Source: Holophagaceae bacterium (lineage in GTDB: Bacteria; Acidobacteriota; Holophagae; Holophagales; Holophagaceae). From it: 64,000 nucleotides of DNA. A model generated the notes under the pieces. That model saw only the letters and a list, made by a program, of their open reading frames with translations, was not told where the DNA came from and searched no databases. The DNA is taken from assembly GCA_021286765.1 (NCBI GenBank), contig JAJTBS010000005.1, positions 1 through 64,000 of the forward strand, in the 5' to 3' direction. The translations under genes were made by a program, and so were the position numbers. Positions 63,735 through 64,000 of the stretch are shown here, one piece after another. How positions within the stretch are numbered: position 1 is the first letter of the stretch; each line of letters begins with the position of its first letter.

Positions 63735-64000
63735 TCAGAGGGACTGAATCTCCCGGAGGCGCCAATCCCCCCGGAGCCTGCGCCAGGTCAGGCGGAAGGC
63801 GCGGCGCGAGGCGTCCTGGGGCAGCAGTCCCCCCCTGCGGCCCGTGAGGATCAGGTCCACGTCCTGGAGGGCCTCGTCCCCCTGAACGGCCACCTCGTTG
63901 CGGACCACGGTCACGCCAACGCGGTCCTGCCGGAGGGTGGCCATGAGGAAGGCCCTGGCGGTGGGCCGGTCCATGCCTTCGGGACCTCGAAACGCCGGGT
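63735..64000 (-). CDS. Partial gene, unknown function (runs off the window)
   Basis: Open minus-strand frame ending at 63735 and still open at the right edge; an ATG at 63974 could be the start or internal. The visible 79 residues (VTVVRNEVAVQGDEALQDVDL ... WRRLRGDWRLREIQSL) look like the end of an NTF2/DUF4440-like or similar small domain, mainly by the final WRL pattern. The identity is uncertain. It converges with the kinase gene. Confidence 0.5.
   Translation of the reverse strand, partial: PAFRGPEGMDRPTARAFLMATLRQDRVGVTVVRNEVAVQGDEALQDVDLILTGRRGGLLPQDASRRAFRLTWRRLRGDWRLREIQSL

Overview
This is a high-GC bacterial chromosome segment. The gene content (two Oar-like TonB-dependent receptors with N-terminal carboxypeptidase-regulatory domains, a full mreBCD-mrdA-rodA cluster, many c-type cytochromes and sensor kinases) suggests an Acidobacteriota member of the Holophaga/Geothrix type. 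That assignment is inference from gene style; there is no 16S gene here to test it.

1-4265 is the distal part of an integron cassette array: seven consecutive cassettes (+ strand genes) separated by nearly identical ~124 bp attC sites, lower in GC than the rest of the window. No integrase is visible, so it would lie to the left or be absent. Most cassette proteins are predicted to be exported or membrane proteins of unknown function. Two paralogous XRE-type HTH genes (4265-5517) follow the last attC.

5858-12051 holds two hybrid sensor kinases, methylglyoxal synthase and an L,D-transpeptidase-like protein. 12147-24682 is a potassium island: an AGCS symporter and a Kir-type K+ channel, kdpDE, a KimA-like K+ importer, and kdpFABC preceded by a small membrane protein. 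The same 11-bp tandem repeat (TCYTAACRCCK twice) occurs in front of kimA/kdpD and in front of the kdp operon, and is a strong candidate KdpE operator.

24796-39444 is a redox/copper region: two mono-heme cytochromes c, a MocR-type regulator that has lost its PLP lysine, a cupredoxin-like protein, a membrane Ser/Thr kinase with a sensor half, a Rieske lipoprotein, a DUF2231 membrane protein, a hemerythrin-like protein, an OprC-type copper receptor, a RegB/RegA two-component pair and a Cys-rich outer membrane protein. Three RegA-type boxes (GCGAC-N5-GNCGC) sit in the promoters here, so RegBA probably runs this cluster. A 36-bp intergenic repeat occurs four times in 25.3-33.9 kb.

39504-44095 is a housekeeping run (leuS, a cysteine-synthase-family gene, pyrE, a PduO-type adenosyltransferase) closed by a bidirectional terminator. 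44161-50404 carries the two Oar-like receptors, the second preceded by a pair of FadR-type palindromes. 50661-54581 holds a pyrimidine-nucleoside phosphorylase with an odd C-terminus, a membrane TPR-like protein, tRNA-Phe(GAA), an exported protein, a SurA-like lipoprotein and a glutaredoxin whose 3' end is duplicated downstream. 54850-60257 is the rod-shape operon, translationally coupled to ligA, whose first half has codon usage unlike its second half. A soluble Ser/Thr kinase and a gene cut by the window end close the segment.
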